DNA of 64,000 bases from Aphrocallistes beatrix (lineage: Eukaryota > Porifera > Hexactinellida > Sceptrulophora > Aphrocallistidae), in assembly GCA_963281255.1 (NCBI GenBank), contig OY725493.1:2635857-2699856 (forward strand), read 5' to 3'. Below are positions 1 to 10,829 of this stretch, piece by piece. Each line of letters begins with the position of its first letter. Within the stretch, counting starts at the first letter, position 1. Under the pieces are notes generated by a model. That model was given only the letters and a program-made list of their open reading frames with translations. It was not told the origin of the DNA and searched no databases. The translations under genes were made by a program, and so were the position numbers.

Positions 1-1345
1 TATATATATATATATATATATATCTGTAACGAATTGATTGAAGAAATTGCAGGGCATAGAAAGCTAATTTTTGGCATGTGGGAGTCTTTTGGCTATGGCT
101 CCAGTAAGTTCTGAGCTCAGAGCAAAATTGTCACATTTTTAAAAGTTAAGCAATACAGTTATTCGAGCATAACTCAGCTATTATAGGAGATAGAAGGCTG
201 ATCTGTATACTAACATACCTCACATATGATGCAACTATCATCAAAAAATGATGACTCATCACTTTGTTATGACGTCATCATTACTCATCAAAATTTTAAA
301 AATTGACAAATTTGGTGATTTTTCGAGTGATATCGATTATCACAGTAGGACAGACATATTTAGAGATGTTATCTCCCTTATAATTAACCAAAGTGACCCA
401 GGCGACCGAAGGGAGCCTCCAGCGGACACAAAGTGTCCGCCAGCCGCGCAGCGCAAGCAAACGAAGCGCGCTTGTCCTTACTATTAAAACTCGATTAATG
501 TTTGTATATATATATATCTGTAACGAATTGATTGAAAAAACTGTCAGGCTCAGAAAGCTGATTTTTGGAATGTGAGAGTCTTTTGGCTATGTCTCCACTA
601 AGTTCTGAGCTCAGACGAAAATGTCGACTCATCATGGAATTATGACGTCATTGTCACATTTTAAAAAGTTAAGCAATACAGTTATTCGAGCATAACTCAG
701 CCATTATAGGAGATAGAAGGCTGAAATTTTAATAGAATATGTATACTAACATATCTCACATATGATGCAACTATCATCAAAAAATGATGACTCATCACTT
801 TATGACGTCATCATTACTCATCAAAATTTTAAAAATTGATAAATTTGGTGATTTTTCGTGCGATATAGATTGTAACAGTAGGACAGACGTGTTTAGAGAT
901 GTTATCTCCTTACCCCAGGCGATCGAAGGGAGCTTCCGGCGGACACAAAGTGTCCGCCAGCCGCGCAGCGCAAGCAAGCGAAGCGCGCTTGTATATATAT
1001 CTATATATATCTGTAACGAATTGATTGAAGAAACTGTCAGACCCAGAAAGCTGATTATTGGCATGTGGGAGTCTTTTGGCTATGGCTCCAGTAAGTTCTG
1101 AGCTCAGACGAAAATGTCGACTCATCATGGAATTATGACGTCATCGTCACATTTTTAAAAGTTAAGCAATACAGTTATTCGAGCTTAACTCAGCCATTAT
1201 AGGAGACAAGCGCGCTTCGCTTGTTTGCGATGCGCGGCTGGCGGACACAAAGTGTCCGCCGGAGGCGTCCTTTGGGCGCCTGTGGTCACCATTGATTAAT
1301 TATAAGGGAGATTACATCTCTAAATACGTCTGTCCTACGTCCTAT
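1..1345. repeat. Cluster of four copies of a ~490-bp interspersed repeat (family R1)
   Basis: Two near-complete plus-strand copies (about 1-495 and 500-1000) are followed by a partial plus copy (1001-1206) and a partial inverted copy (1207-1345). One end is a (TA)n run followed by ctgtaacgaattgattgaag; the other is GC-rich and ends near gaagcgcgcttgt. The GC-rich end is stacked with small palindromes, for example an 8-bp stem with AAA loop at 422-440. Each full copy carries TGACTCA (252-258, 788-794) and TGACGTCA (270-277, 643-650, 803-810, 1136-1143). There is no coding capacity beyond short chance frames. It looks like a non-autonomous DNA element (MITE), but no clean target duplication was found. 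Confidence 0.8.
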
Positions 1346-1370
1346 TTCCAAATTTCAAACTTAGAATGCC

Positions 1371-1470
1371 CTAAAATGAGTATTTCCCGATGTATTCCGA
1401 TATTCACATTTCATGTTCCTTCGAGTCACTTCCTGGAGCTGCACTATCGGTCTGTCGACCGACATTTTGC
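1371..1470 (+). repeat. Dispersed repeat fragment, second copy at 50402-50492
   Basis: The block beginning aaaatgagtatttcccgatg and ending around the motif cggtctgtcgaccgacattt is clearly similar to 50402-50492, which has the same order of words with scattered substitutions. It runs directly into a truncated R1 GC-rich end (about 1472-1500). Its nature is unknown. 1500-1940 holds nothing recognisable. Confidence 0.55.
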
Positions 1471-1944
1471 AAGCGCATGCAAGCGAAGCGCGCTTGTGGT
1501 ATTAAAAATAAAATTGGTAAAAAAAATGTGAAATCGTGGAATAAGATCATTACTAAGATTAAATATCTAAGAACCAATGTGAATAAGTAAACGGGAGGTG
1601 TTCAGTTGAATATCCTGTGATAAAAATATATTATACCACTTAGAGTGGATTATACTCAATTTTCGCCACTTAAAAAGTGGGACAAAAGTGGCAGTTCTTG
1701 CCATTACACTTTAATTAACGGTAATGTCATTGTTAATACCTGTATTTATTCGGTATCAAAAATGTACTTAATTTATATTTCATTGTTAGATAGACAATGT
1801 ACGGTTGCTTTAGTTTTAAATTATGGAGAAATGTTTAAAAGTTACCCATACGTATAGGCTACAAAATACAACATCTCGATATAAGACACTATTAGCTGGA
1901 AATATATTTCAGCTCCACTGCCATCTATACTTAGCCACCACATA

Positions 1945-2250
1945 CAGTAGAACGTCAGTTATCCGAACTTCAGTTATCCGAACACTTCAGTTATCCGAAC
2001 CCCTTGGTTGACCAAACTAAAATATAATAAATGTATAAATGATGCATCCTGAGTTGATAATTGAAATTATTACACTGCCATCATTTTATATACTATTGAT
2101 GATACCTACATAAGCTAATAAGTATTTTATCCATATTCATCATTATGACTACTTAGTACTACTGACCAACTTTTCTATATAATCACATAACAACTTCAGT
2201 TATCCGAACCCCCGCGGTCCCAACCCGTTCGGATAACTGACGTCCTACTG
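1945..2250. mobile_element. Pogo/Tigger-type MITE, 306 bp, TA duplication
   Basis: The left end cagtagaacgtcagttatcc and the right end ggataactgacgtcctactg are inverted copies, flanked by TA at 1943-1944 and 2251-2252. The CAGTAGAAC..TTATCCGAAC terminus is the form expected for the pogo/Tigger branch of Tc1/mariner. The left end carries three direct copies of the word tcagttatccgaac. There is no transposase frame, so it is non-autonomous. Confidence 0.8.
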
Positions 2251-2378
2251 TATATTCATTATTCCAATTTAGTATCACATTATATTTAGGTGCTGGGCAT
2301 TTACTACTATTGATTGGATTATGCTATTGGTATTGCCAGCATTTGTATTTGGCCGAGATAGAAACTTCAATGCATATA

Positions 2379-2572
2379 CAGTATAGTAGAAATGGTTAGT
2401 ACGTACTTGGATAATACGTTCTTCGGTTTAGTACGTACTCATTTTTCTGAAACAAAATCCATCTATAATCTAGATTTCTCTGTAGTCAAACTTGGTTAGT
2501 ATGTACATACTGACGGATAGTACGTACTAATAATTCCTTCACGAAGGGGTACGTCTTATCCGAGTTCTACTG
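2379..2572. mobile_element. Short pogo-like MITE with GTACGTAC motifs
   Basis: The left end cagtatagtagaaa and the right end gttctactg form a partial inverted repeat with TA at both edges (2377-2378, 2573-2574). The interior repeats the word tagtacgtact and contains the word tatccgag that resembles other pogo-like ends in this window. Boundaries on the left are approximate. Confidence 0.5.
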
Positions 2573-2574
2573 TA

Positions 2575-3600
2575 TGTCCCGAAAGTCTTTTCCTACTAGA
2601 ATTTCATTCATATTTCTAGTATAATTGTTGATATAACCACCTTGCAAATCCACACACTTCTTCATTCTATTTGGCATCCCATCTATCTAATTTTGGAGCA
2701 CCCCAGGATTTATTTCGGCCCACACAGTTTAGGTGTGTTTTGAGGATTTCAAGATTCGTTGCAGACGGCAACTTTGACAGCCTCTGTTTGACCAATGCCC
2801 ACATATTCTCAATGGGAGAGAGATCGGGTGAGTTCCCTGGCCACACTTCTTTGGCCCAGTACCCGGGAAGGTTCATTTGACACCATTGTTCACTCAATTT
2901 TGAAGTGTGAGCGGGAGCCCTATACTGTTGAAAGATGGATTCTGACATGTTTTCGCAAAGCTCTTTGCAGTATTGTCCCTGTTGACCTCTCTCGAGCATA
3001 TGCATCACTACATGGGCCTGCCAGTATATTATCTACATAATATTTGGCATTAACTGTGCATTTAGGGGGTAGAAAGTGCAATTCAGAGACTGCATGTGCA
3101 GACATAGCGGCCCATACCGTCAAATGAGGAGGGAACTTAACAGTGAGGACAGATGGGATATTTTGGGCATTTGAGCTCCAAACTCGATCAATCTGTGGAT
3201 TTGTTGGTTCAAACAGATGGAAGAGAGCTTCATCAGAGAAGATAACATTGGCCCACTGCTTCGATGTTCAAGATAGCATTTCTGTGCAGTATTTGAGACG
3301 ATGAATTTTCTGTTTTTCTGATAATCTTGGGTTGTTTGGTCGTTTGTAACTTCTGAGGCCAAGGTTATCCTTCAAATAGCGATGGATTGTCTTTGAAGTC
3401 GGATGACCATGATTTGAAATCCTCTTAGCTAATTTTCTCATCGATTGGTGAATTTTGCCCACATACTTTGAGATTAAAATATTCGCCACTCTTGTCAGCG
3501 ATGAGGACCTTCCAGACTTCGGTTTGTCTTGAAGACTTATGCCCGATTTGTGGCTGTTCACGTATTTACCTTTTCCTCGAATATTTTCGGTTATAATGGA
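2575..3600 (-). pseudogene. Frameshifted Tc1/mariner transposase
   Basis: Four overlapping minus-strand frames (3561-3268, 3362-3120, 3123-2920, 3008-2667) together read as a Tc1-like transposase. The upstream piece has the paired helix-turn-helix region with the GRSSSLT-type linker. The last piece has the conserved SPDLSPIENMW block around the final catalytic acidic residue. In the QQDxAPAHT block that normally carries the second catalytic Asp, the sequence reads QQYRAPAHT, so the Asp is replaced by Tyr. Three frameshifts and this change make it inactive. The left edge begins right after the 2379-2572 element with tgtcccgaaagtcttttcc, which resembles IS630/Tc1 termini. I found no matching right terminus. 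Confidence 0.85.
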
Positions 3601-3699
3601 CGTTATATAATAGCAATAACATTACAGGTATTTCCAATACTTGAAATAATGATCATTCGTGCACTAATAATCACATAATGTAGGTGGATCTTGAATGCT

Positions 3700-4700
3700 G
3701 GAACTTAATCCCTATTGTTTCCATTAACAATTAGTTTCGACGGTCTCGGTAATTCTCGTAATGGAAAACACCGATAGTTGGCATGATTGTGAAGAATACG
3801 CTGTCTCCCCTCGGTTTCAATCACGTCATGTTGTTCACTGGGCAGAATTGTCAAAATCCAATAAAGGAAATCTTTCTTAGAATCGTCATCCCTCAACATA
3901 CACCTTCCCACCACATTCCCAGTAGTTGAAGTTCCACCTTGAGAAGTTGGTTTGCCAATAGCGATGGAAGGTTTTTCTTCGATTAAGGAACGAATACATT
4001 TATTTGCCTCGATTACGTCATGATCACTAGGCTGCCATTTATTAGTTTTGCCGGTTTGTAAATGACACAAAAGTGCCTTAAACCAAGCAAAATCACGCAG
4101 ATATGCATGCAATGGAGATGCAGATATAATATTTTCATTAGAAGTTGGTTTGTCAGTGATTCCAAGTCTTTCACATGAAGGAAAAGCTAGAAATTCTTGT
4201 GAATTCACTGACTCGAACAGGCTCTTAGCATCTTCAATATTTCTGTTTATTGAATATCCCTCGCGGACAAAGTCTATATCGTGGCATTGTTGTTTCAATC
4301 CCATTCTCTTTTAGACATTCGGTTTCATGATTAATCAAAGCGTCCATAGCAAACTTGACATTCTGATATGTTTCTGGCATAGACAACAAGCCAATTGTTT
4401 CGTTTCCAAGTTATGTGGTAGTCCCAGTTGGAATTTTGAATGTGATCCTGATCCATCAAGGCCATCGCATAAATGTATTTCTCCAGAAAATTCGGATCGT
4501 TGTAAATTTGGAATATCGTCGAGCAACTCCTGAACAGTTGAGTAACGATTGTTCTATAAATATGCCAACTCCAACGGTTCGAGTGAAAGGACCTGGAACT
4601 GAGAAAATATATTTAGTTAAGCTTACTTGTTGTCTGTATGCAGATAGTTTTTTAGCACCAGACATTTTGACATCCTCTGAAGCAAACACTCGTCTGAGTT
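3700..4700 (-). pseudogene. RAG1-like / Transib-superfamily transposase core, broken
   Basis: Minus-strand frames at 4689-4456, 4526-4335, about 4380-4300 and 4304-3705 read in order as the middle of a RAG1-type transposase. Visible blocks are CDGLDGSGSHSKF (like the first catalytic Asp region CDGMGD of RAG1), a PETYQNVKFAMDALI stretch matching the ESDHE..LIAERE region, ASPLHAYLRDFAWF (like the IDALHCDIGNATEF region), and GGTSTTGNVVGR..ILPSEQHD (like NGNFARK..ELIPSEERH). The second and third pieces are joined only by frameshifts. The carboxyl third, including the last catalytic Glu, is absent, and no RAG2-like frame is nearby. Assignment rests on motif order recalled from the RAG1/Transib family. 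RAG1-like is favoured over Transib because of the IPSE.H block. It is non-functional as it stands. Confidence 0.72.
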
Positions 4701-4924
4701 CGATATACTTTCTCTCACCGATTTCAAAAGAATCAACGAGGTAAGAACATTTTTCAAATTGGGACTTGATTTACATTGGCTACAGTACCAGTTTCAATTA
4801 TATCTTGACATAATTTTGAGCTTTCAAAATAATAAATTTTTTTCAGAGGAACATTGTAAAGCATAGGCTGCAATTGTTTTCGGAGTGTCATTCTCGTATT
4901 CCGCAATTGAATATGATCCAATAA

Positions 4925-5013
4925 AGATTTCTCTCATGAATAGAACCACTTTATAACTAGTTTAGTTATAATGAAAAATAGCAAGGATTTCAAATACTTT
5001 TGTCCGATTAGAG
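4925..5013. mobile_element. Right-end fragment of the foldback mariner-like MITE (family R2)
   Basis: The sequence from ctctcatgaatagaaccact to the terminus tgtccgattagag, followed by TA, matches the right end of the complete element at 46039-46519. Only the right end is here. The left part is missing, and the RAG1-like remnant ends just beyond it. Confidence 0.7.
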
Positions 5014-5019
5014 TAGATA

Positions 5020-5500
5020 TACAAGCGCGCTTCGCGGCTGGCGGACACTTTGTGTCCACCAGAGGCGCCTGGGGTCACATTGATTAATTATAAGGGAAAT
5101 AACATTTCTAAATACGTCTGTCCTACTGTTATAATCGATATCGCACGAAAAATCACCAAATTTACCAATTTTTAAAATTTTGATGAGTAATGATGACATC
5201 ATAACAAAGTGATGAGTCATCATTTTTTGATGATAGTTATATCATATGTGAGGTATGTTAATATACAGATTCTATTAATATTTCAGCCTTCTATCTCCTA
5301 TAATGGCTGAGTTATGCTCGAATAACTGTATTGCTTAACTTTTAAAAATGTGACAATGACGTCATAATTCCATGATGAGTCGACATTTTCGTCTGAGCTC
5401 AGAACTTACTGGCGCCATAGCCAAAATACTCCCACATGCCAAAAATCAGCTTTCTGTGCCTGGCAGTTTCTTCAATCAATTCGATACAGATATATATATA
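5020..5500 (-). repeat. R1 repeat copy, inverted
   Basis: This is a near-complete R1 copy read on the minus strand. The GC-rich end lies at 5022-5070 and the (TA)n/cgaattgattgaag end at 5460-5500. The TGACTCA and TGACGTCA motifs are present, with one CRE-like site mutated (gatgacatcat at about 5191). Confidence 0.8.
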
Positions 5501-5501
5501 T

Positions 5502-6032
5502 CAGGGTTGCAACCGAATAGTTGATTATTCGGTTTAACCAACTAATATTTGCAAATACATAGTTGATATTTGGTTTGTAACCAAATATCATTATTTGGTA
5601 TTCGGTTGAGAACCAAATAATTTGGTCAACCGAATAATTTGGTCAACCAAATAATTTGGTCAACCGAATAATTTGGTCAACCAAATAATTTGGTCAACTG
5701 AATAATTTAGTCAACTAAATAATTTGGTCAACCACTAAATATATTTTTGTATAAATGTTTATATATTGAATATATAAACATTTATACAAAAATATAATCA
5801 ATTATAAGTTGGGCTATTATATTTATTTGTGTTCGGAACACCTCATGTAAGAACATGTGATTGTGTTGGGAAAACATGTAAATTATTTGGTTGACCAAAT
5901 ATTCGGTTGACCAAATTATTCGGTTAACCAAATATTCGGTTGACCAAATTATTCGGTTTGACCATTATTCGGTTGACCAAATTATTTGGTCTAACCATTA
6001 TTCGGTTAAATTGATATTTGGTTGAAGCGGTT
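5502..6032. mobile_element. Foldback element with inverted minisatellite arms
   Basis: The left arm (about 5510-5735) is a tandem array of a ~17-bp unit accgaataatttggtca. The right arm (about 5880-6020) is the same unit in inverse orientation (ggttgaccaaattattcgg). The centre holds a perfect 26-bp inverted repeat (5740-5765 and 5771-5796) with a 5-nt loop. The element sits between two oppositely oriented R1 copies. There is no coding capacity. Architecture matches foldback-type DNA elements. Confidence 0.75.
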
Positions 6033-7045
6033 TCAAATTGATTGAAGAAACTGCCGGGCGTAGAAAGCTAATTTTTGGCATGTGGGAGTCTTTTGGCTAT
6101 GGCTCCAGTAAGTTCTGAGCTCAGAGTAAAATATTCGAGTAAGTTCAGAGCTCAGAGTATGAATATTCGATTATAAAATATTCGAGCATAACTCAACCAT
6201 TTTAGGTGATAGAAGGCTGTAATTTTAATAGAATGTGTATATTAATATACCTCACATATGATATAACTATCATCAAAAAATGATGACTCATCACTGTTGT
6301 GACGTCATCATTACGCATCAAAATTGACAAATTTGTAGTTTTTTTCGTGCGATATTGATTATAATAGTTGGACAGACGTATTTAGAGATGTTATATCCCT
6401 TGTAATTAATCAATGTGACACCAGGCGCGCCCAAAGGGCGCCTCAGGCGGACACAAAGTGTCCGCCAGCCCCGAAGCGCAAGCAAGCGAAGCGCGCTTGT
6501 AAATAAAAAAATATACATTAATCGAGTTTTAATAGTATACAAGCGCACTTCGCTTGCTTGCGCTGCGCGGCTGGCGGACACTTCTAGTCCGCCGGAGGAT
6601 CCCTTCGGTCGCCTGGTGGTGACTTTGGTTAATTATAAGGGAGATATCATCTCTAAATATGTCCATCTTACTTTTAAAATCGATATCACTCGAAAAATCA
6701 CCAAATTTGTCAATTTTAAAATTTTTGATGTGTAATGATGACGTCATAACAAAGTGATGAGTCAGCATTTTTTGATGATAGTTGCATCATATGTGAGGCG
6801 TGTTAGTATACAGATTCTATCAAAATTTCAGCCTTCTATCTCCTATAATGGCTGAGTTATGCCCGAATAACTGTGTTGCTTAACTTTTAAAAATTAAACA
6901 ATGACGTCATAATTCCATGATGAGTCGACATTTTGCTCTGAACTCAGAACTTACTAGAGCCATAGCCAAAAGACTCCCACATGCCAAAAATCACCCTTCT
7001 GCGCCCGGCAGTTTCTCCAATCAATTCGTTACAGATATATATATA
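6033..7045. repeat. Two R1 repeat copies, tail to tail
   Basis: A plus copy (about 6033-6505) and a minus copy (about 6540-7045) meet at their GC-rich ends across acattaatcgagttttaata (6517-6536). The same phrase on the other strand follows the copy at 1-495 and precedes the fragment at 34690. It may therefore be part of the element end or of a favoured target. The plus copy has an internal rearrangement around 6130-6180, where a segment is duplicated. Confidence 0.75.
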
Positions 7046-7049
7046 TATA

Positions 7050-7730
7050 CAATAATCGAGTTTTAATAGTAAGGATACACAAACATTAATAGAGTTTTAA
7101 TAGTAAGGATATATCTGTAACGAATTGATTGAAGAAACTGCCAGCACAAATAACTGATTTTTGGCATGTGGGAATCTTTTGGCTATGGCTCCACTAAGTT
7201 CTGACCTCGACGAAAATGTCGACTCATCATGGAATTATGATGTCATTGCCACCTTTTTATAACTAGAAATTTCAGTTTTTCGACTACAACTCAGCCATTT
7301 TCAGTGGCGGATCCAGGATTTCACGAAAGGGGGGGCCCAAAGCGAGTGGAACGAGCGACTTTTGGGGGGGTCTGGGGGGTCTCCCCCCATAAATTTTTTT
7401 GAATAATTAGATTAAAACCCATATCGAATGACCATTTGCATATACTATACTAAGATTCATAATATTTTTTAGTATGTAATACTGTGCCACTGTATTACCA
7501 CTAGAGACTGAAAACTAGCAGCTGCTGATGGCTAGCACTCAGTCTCATCACCTGCGTTATCTAATAGATTAGTGATATCGATTATAGCAGTAAGACACAC
7601 ATATTAGAGATGTTATCTCCCTTATAATTACTCATTGTGAGTCCAGACACCCGAAGGGTGCCTCCGGTGGGCACAGTGTCCGCCAGCCTCGCAGCGCAAT
7701 CAATCGAAGCGCGCTTGTAATTATTATTAT
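7050..7730. repeat. R1 copy split by a G-rich hAT-like insertion
   Basis: R1 sequence runs from 7105 to about 7310 and resumes at about 7567 to 7720. The gap starts with cagtggcggatccagg, a hAT-like terminus, followed by a G-run segment containing agcgagtggaacgagcgact (7341-7360). A gccactg near 7487-7493 could be the other end, but no 8-bp duplication was confirmed. Part of R1 is missing, so insertion plus deletion is likely. Confidence 0.55.
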
Positions 7731-7739
7731 TGAGCAGAG

Positions 7740-8327
7740 TGAGTGAATTAACAATAATCATAATATTATTTAAAATAATTTATAGTATATCGTATTGAGG
7801 ATGATAGAAGCTTGGATTCATACACCCATTTATTGACTGGCATGGTTCAAAGAAATCAAACCTTTTGACTACTTTATTCTATTGTAGGTATTCACATAGT
7901 GTATAATTGCATAGGATTATTTAATATTAACAAATGAATCCAAATTATTTATTCATGGTAACTGAATTTTGATAATTATAGCAATAATTAATGGAATTCC
8001 TACTAATTTAGTTTAGATTGATTCTAGGTTTATTTTTAAGATTGAGATTTCTGCGCGCCCCATTTCTTATTTTCAATTTAAAGTATAATCATAGCAATCT
8101 ACGTATACATAAGGCACTGCCGCTCTCAAAAAAACTTGGACCGGGGATGGACTAGTATAGTTAGGGAATTTCACAACATGAACCGAAGTCTTTTTCTAGG
8201 CACGAAAGGTAAAAATGTATTACCAACATATATAAACCACATATCAGAGTCCCCGAATCCGTAATCAAAATGTGCATTTTCATCATCATATTGCGCAACG
8301 AGCCCTGTTTTGAGGAAATTTAGGCAA
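7740..8327. other. AT-rich stretch without recognisable genes
   Basis: No frame of interest, RNA gene or clear repeat was seen here. The section directly precedes a large inverted repeat. Confidence 0.5.
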
Positions 8328-8938
8328 TTTTCTCATATGTTTTATACAGTTATAATCCACCATTAATGTCTAATTATCACAGGAAATCTTACTCTGGACC
8401 AGTTGTTTAGAAATATGTGGAAATTTTAATCGGAATGTTGACACATTCCTGTGTTGCTAGGGAAATGTAATTAGACTAATTTGGACTATATCTAGAAATT
8501 TACAAATGCTAGACGCCAATAAATGGTTCAATCAGGTAGGCAATAGGCGATTTCCTATTGACCAATAATACACTTTGTCTAAATATAACAGTTATACAGT
8601 TATGGAACAATTTATAATTTTGGACATACATGATAAATTAGTCTATAAATATAAAACTATTAGATTTAGAGATACAAACTGTATTATTGGTCAATAGGAA
8701 GTCGCCTATTGCCTACCTGATTGAACCATTTATTGGCGTCTAGCATTTGTAAATTTCTAGATATAGTCCAAATTAGTCAAATTAATTCCTCTAGCAACGC
8801 AGGAATGTGTTAACATTCCGATGAAAATTTCCACATATTTCTAAACAACTGGTCCAGAGTAAGATTTCCTGTGATAACTAGACATTAATGATGGATTATA
8901 ACTGTATAAAACAGGTGAGAAAACTCGAACAATCTTGG
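8328..8938. repeat. Large inverted repeat 1, ~245-bp arms
   Basis: The left arm (8328-8572) and right arm (8679-8938) are inverted copies with few mismatches and a ~106-bp spacer. Shared landmarks include ggaccagttgtttagaaata with its inverse, and caatcaggtaggcaataggc with its inverse. The arms are non-coding. This is probably a foldback element or a long-armed MITE. Transcription through it would give a long hairpin RNA. Confidence 0.8.
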
Positions 8939-9537
8939 TTACTATGGTCTTTTGAGTTTGTAATTCGAATTTTTGATTTTAAAGGATTTTTAGTCTAACA
9001 CCTGGAAATGTGTTTTGTATGGTTACCGCAACGAAAATCGCGAATCAGGCCCCACTGCTTTTCAAGTTATCTATCCAGTCTTAAATTCTAGGAGGAATTA
9101 GCTCACACATTGCCCCCAAACATTAAATTTGTAGAAATATACGATGTTCAGATCAGTACATTTTGAGAACCTTTTGGATCATATATTTTGGTGCCCCATG
9201 AAAAACGTGCCATTTTGGGTGATTTTGTAAAATGTACCTAATTTGGACTCGTGAAATAATAACTTTCTCTCGTTTCGAATAATGAATTCAATGGATTTGT
9301 GAAATATTTCCATGATGGATGAAAGGTATCTGGTGCTAAATCGTCATGGATCATCGACTTTTTTTACTGAAGCAGTGGGACCTGATTCGCGATTTTCGCC
9401 CGTGCTAGGACACATTTTTGCTTCACAAAACTAATACACAAAACACAGTTCCAGGACTTAGACTAAAAAATCGTTTAAAATCATTGAAAATATTCGAATT
9501 ACAATCTCTAAAGACCATAATACTAAGATTGCTTGAG
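8933..9537. repeat. Large inverted repeat 2, ~130-bp arms
   Basis: The left arm (about 8933-9065) reads into cgcgaatcaggccccactgc. The right arm (about 9365-9537) is its inverse with indels (gcagtgggacctgattcgcg). The spacer is ~300 bp. It abuts the right arm of inverted repeat 1, so two hairpin elements lie end to end. Confidence 0.75.
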
Positions 9538-9539
9538 TA

Positions 9540-10290
9540 TAATCTTCATCATACTTCTTTTTCTTTACAGAGTCAATATGAATTTGGTTATGAAATCAAA
9601 GTCTCAAAGAAATATTAGTTCAATCAACTATTTCCATTTTATAAGAACAATAGGATAACCGGTGGGTGTAATATGCAAATCAACATGAGGTGACAAATAT
9701 GTACGGATAATGGAATCCTTAATTAGCATGACCTCAAACAATATAATTTTCAGGTAATAACTGATAATTATTGACGAAACCATTGCAACCGATAGATTTT
9801 AACTATTTGGCATGAATATACTTTGTATGTGCTGAGTCTGTTGACATGATGGAGTGGAACTCGAAATATATGATTATTACAGAGTTGATATGATTAGGTG
9901 AAACATTGGCGTACCCCTAGAAAAGGTCCTGGCGTATCCCCAGGGGTACGTGTACCCCAGTTTGAGAACCATTTCTGTAACAAATAAGGTGAATTTCAAG
10001 TCATTATATTCAGTACAACTACATAATTGGATTTTATTTGTTTCAGAGGTATTTCCAAGAAATTTCATAACACTTGAGTTCGAACAAAATTCGCCTCAAA
10101 AAAGTATGTTTTTCAAAATAGAGAATTTTTTTGGTAGGGATAATTCAATTCAATTTCGAATAAAATTCTAATAATTTACTAGATTGTAGCTAAATTGGCA
10201 CTTAAAAAAACTTTAGTTGAGACATCTTGGAAAAAGCCTATTTCCACATGTTGCGGCAATTAGGTTCATGGATAAATAGAATTTACCTTA
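9540..10290. other. Non-coding stretch with a hAT-terminus fragment
   Basis: It is mostly featureless. About 9895-9985, read on the minus strand, contains ggttctcaaactggggtac followed by a palindromic GTACCCC/GGGGTAC run. This resembles a decayed hAT-type terminus. No partner end was found. Confidence 0.35.
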
Positions 10291-10298
10291 TATTAAGC

Positions 10299-10821
10299 AA
10301 GTGGCGGGCAACCTTAATCCTTAAGTGAGCCACAATTGGGGCCCGCGAGGGGTCCCAAATCTGTCAGTTCTTGTTGCAAAAATGGCAAAGTGGCACAGTA
10401 GTGTATCAATGTGTTCTTTAAAAGCATACCTCAAGGTGCACACCCCAGAATCCGTGTCAGAATTTCATTCAATTATCCTTATAGTTTTGTCAGGAGAGAT
10501 AATAGGAGGAAAAACCCTGATCATTTCAATATACTGGTCATTATGGTACCACATTATAGGTTGACTCATTAGAAACCTATATGGAAGCAATGTAACAACT
10601 AAATTATACATAGTAAAAGCAAAAATAACTAAGTAAAATAAATTGAATCATCATTATATAATGATTATAGAAAATATATTGATATTCAGCATCAATTTCA
10701 CACCGAAATTAGGCGGGGCCATTTGTATTACAATCACTAACACGCGGGCCCTATAATAGAGTGTTTGAAGAGTCGCGGGTCATCAAATTTAGTCTCGCGG
10801 ACCTCAGGTTGCCCACCGCTG
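10299..10821. mobile_element. Non-autonomous hAT element, 523 bp
   Basis: The ends aagtggcgggcaacctt (left) and aggttgcccaccgctg (right) are inverted repeats matching at 13 of the outer 16 positions. A perfect 8-bp target duplication TATTAAGC lies at 10291-10298 and 10822-10829. The size of the duplication and the CAGCGGTGGGCAACCT end are hAT features. There is no transposase frame. Confidence 0.88.
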
Positions 10822-10829
10822 TATTAAGC

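Noticed and set aside
784-1128. Frames of about 70-105 codons on both strands inside R1 repeats
   Set aside because: They recur only because the repeat recurs, lack domain features and vary in frame between copies.
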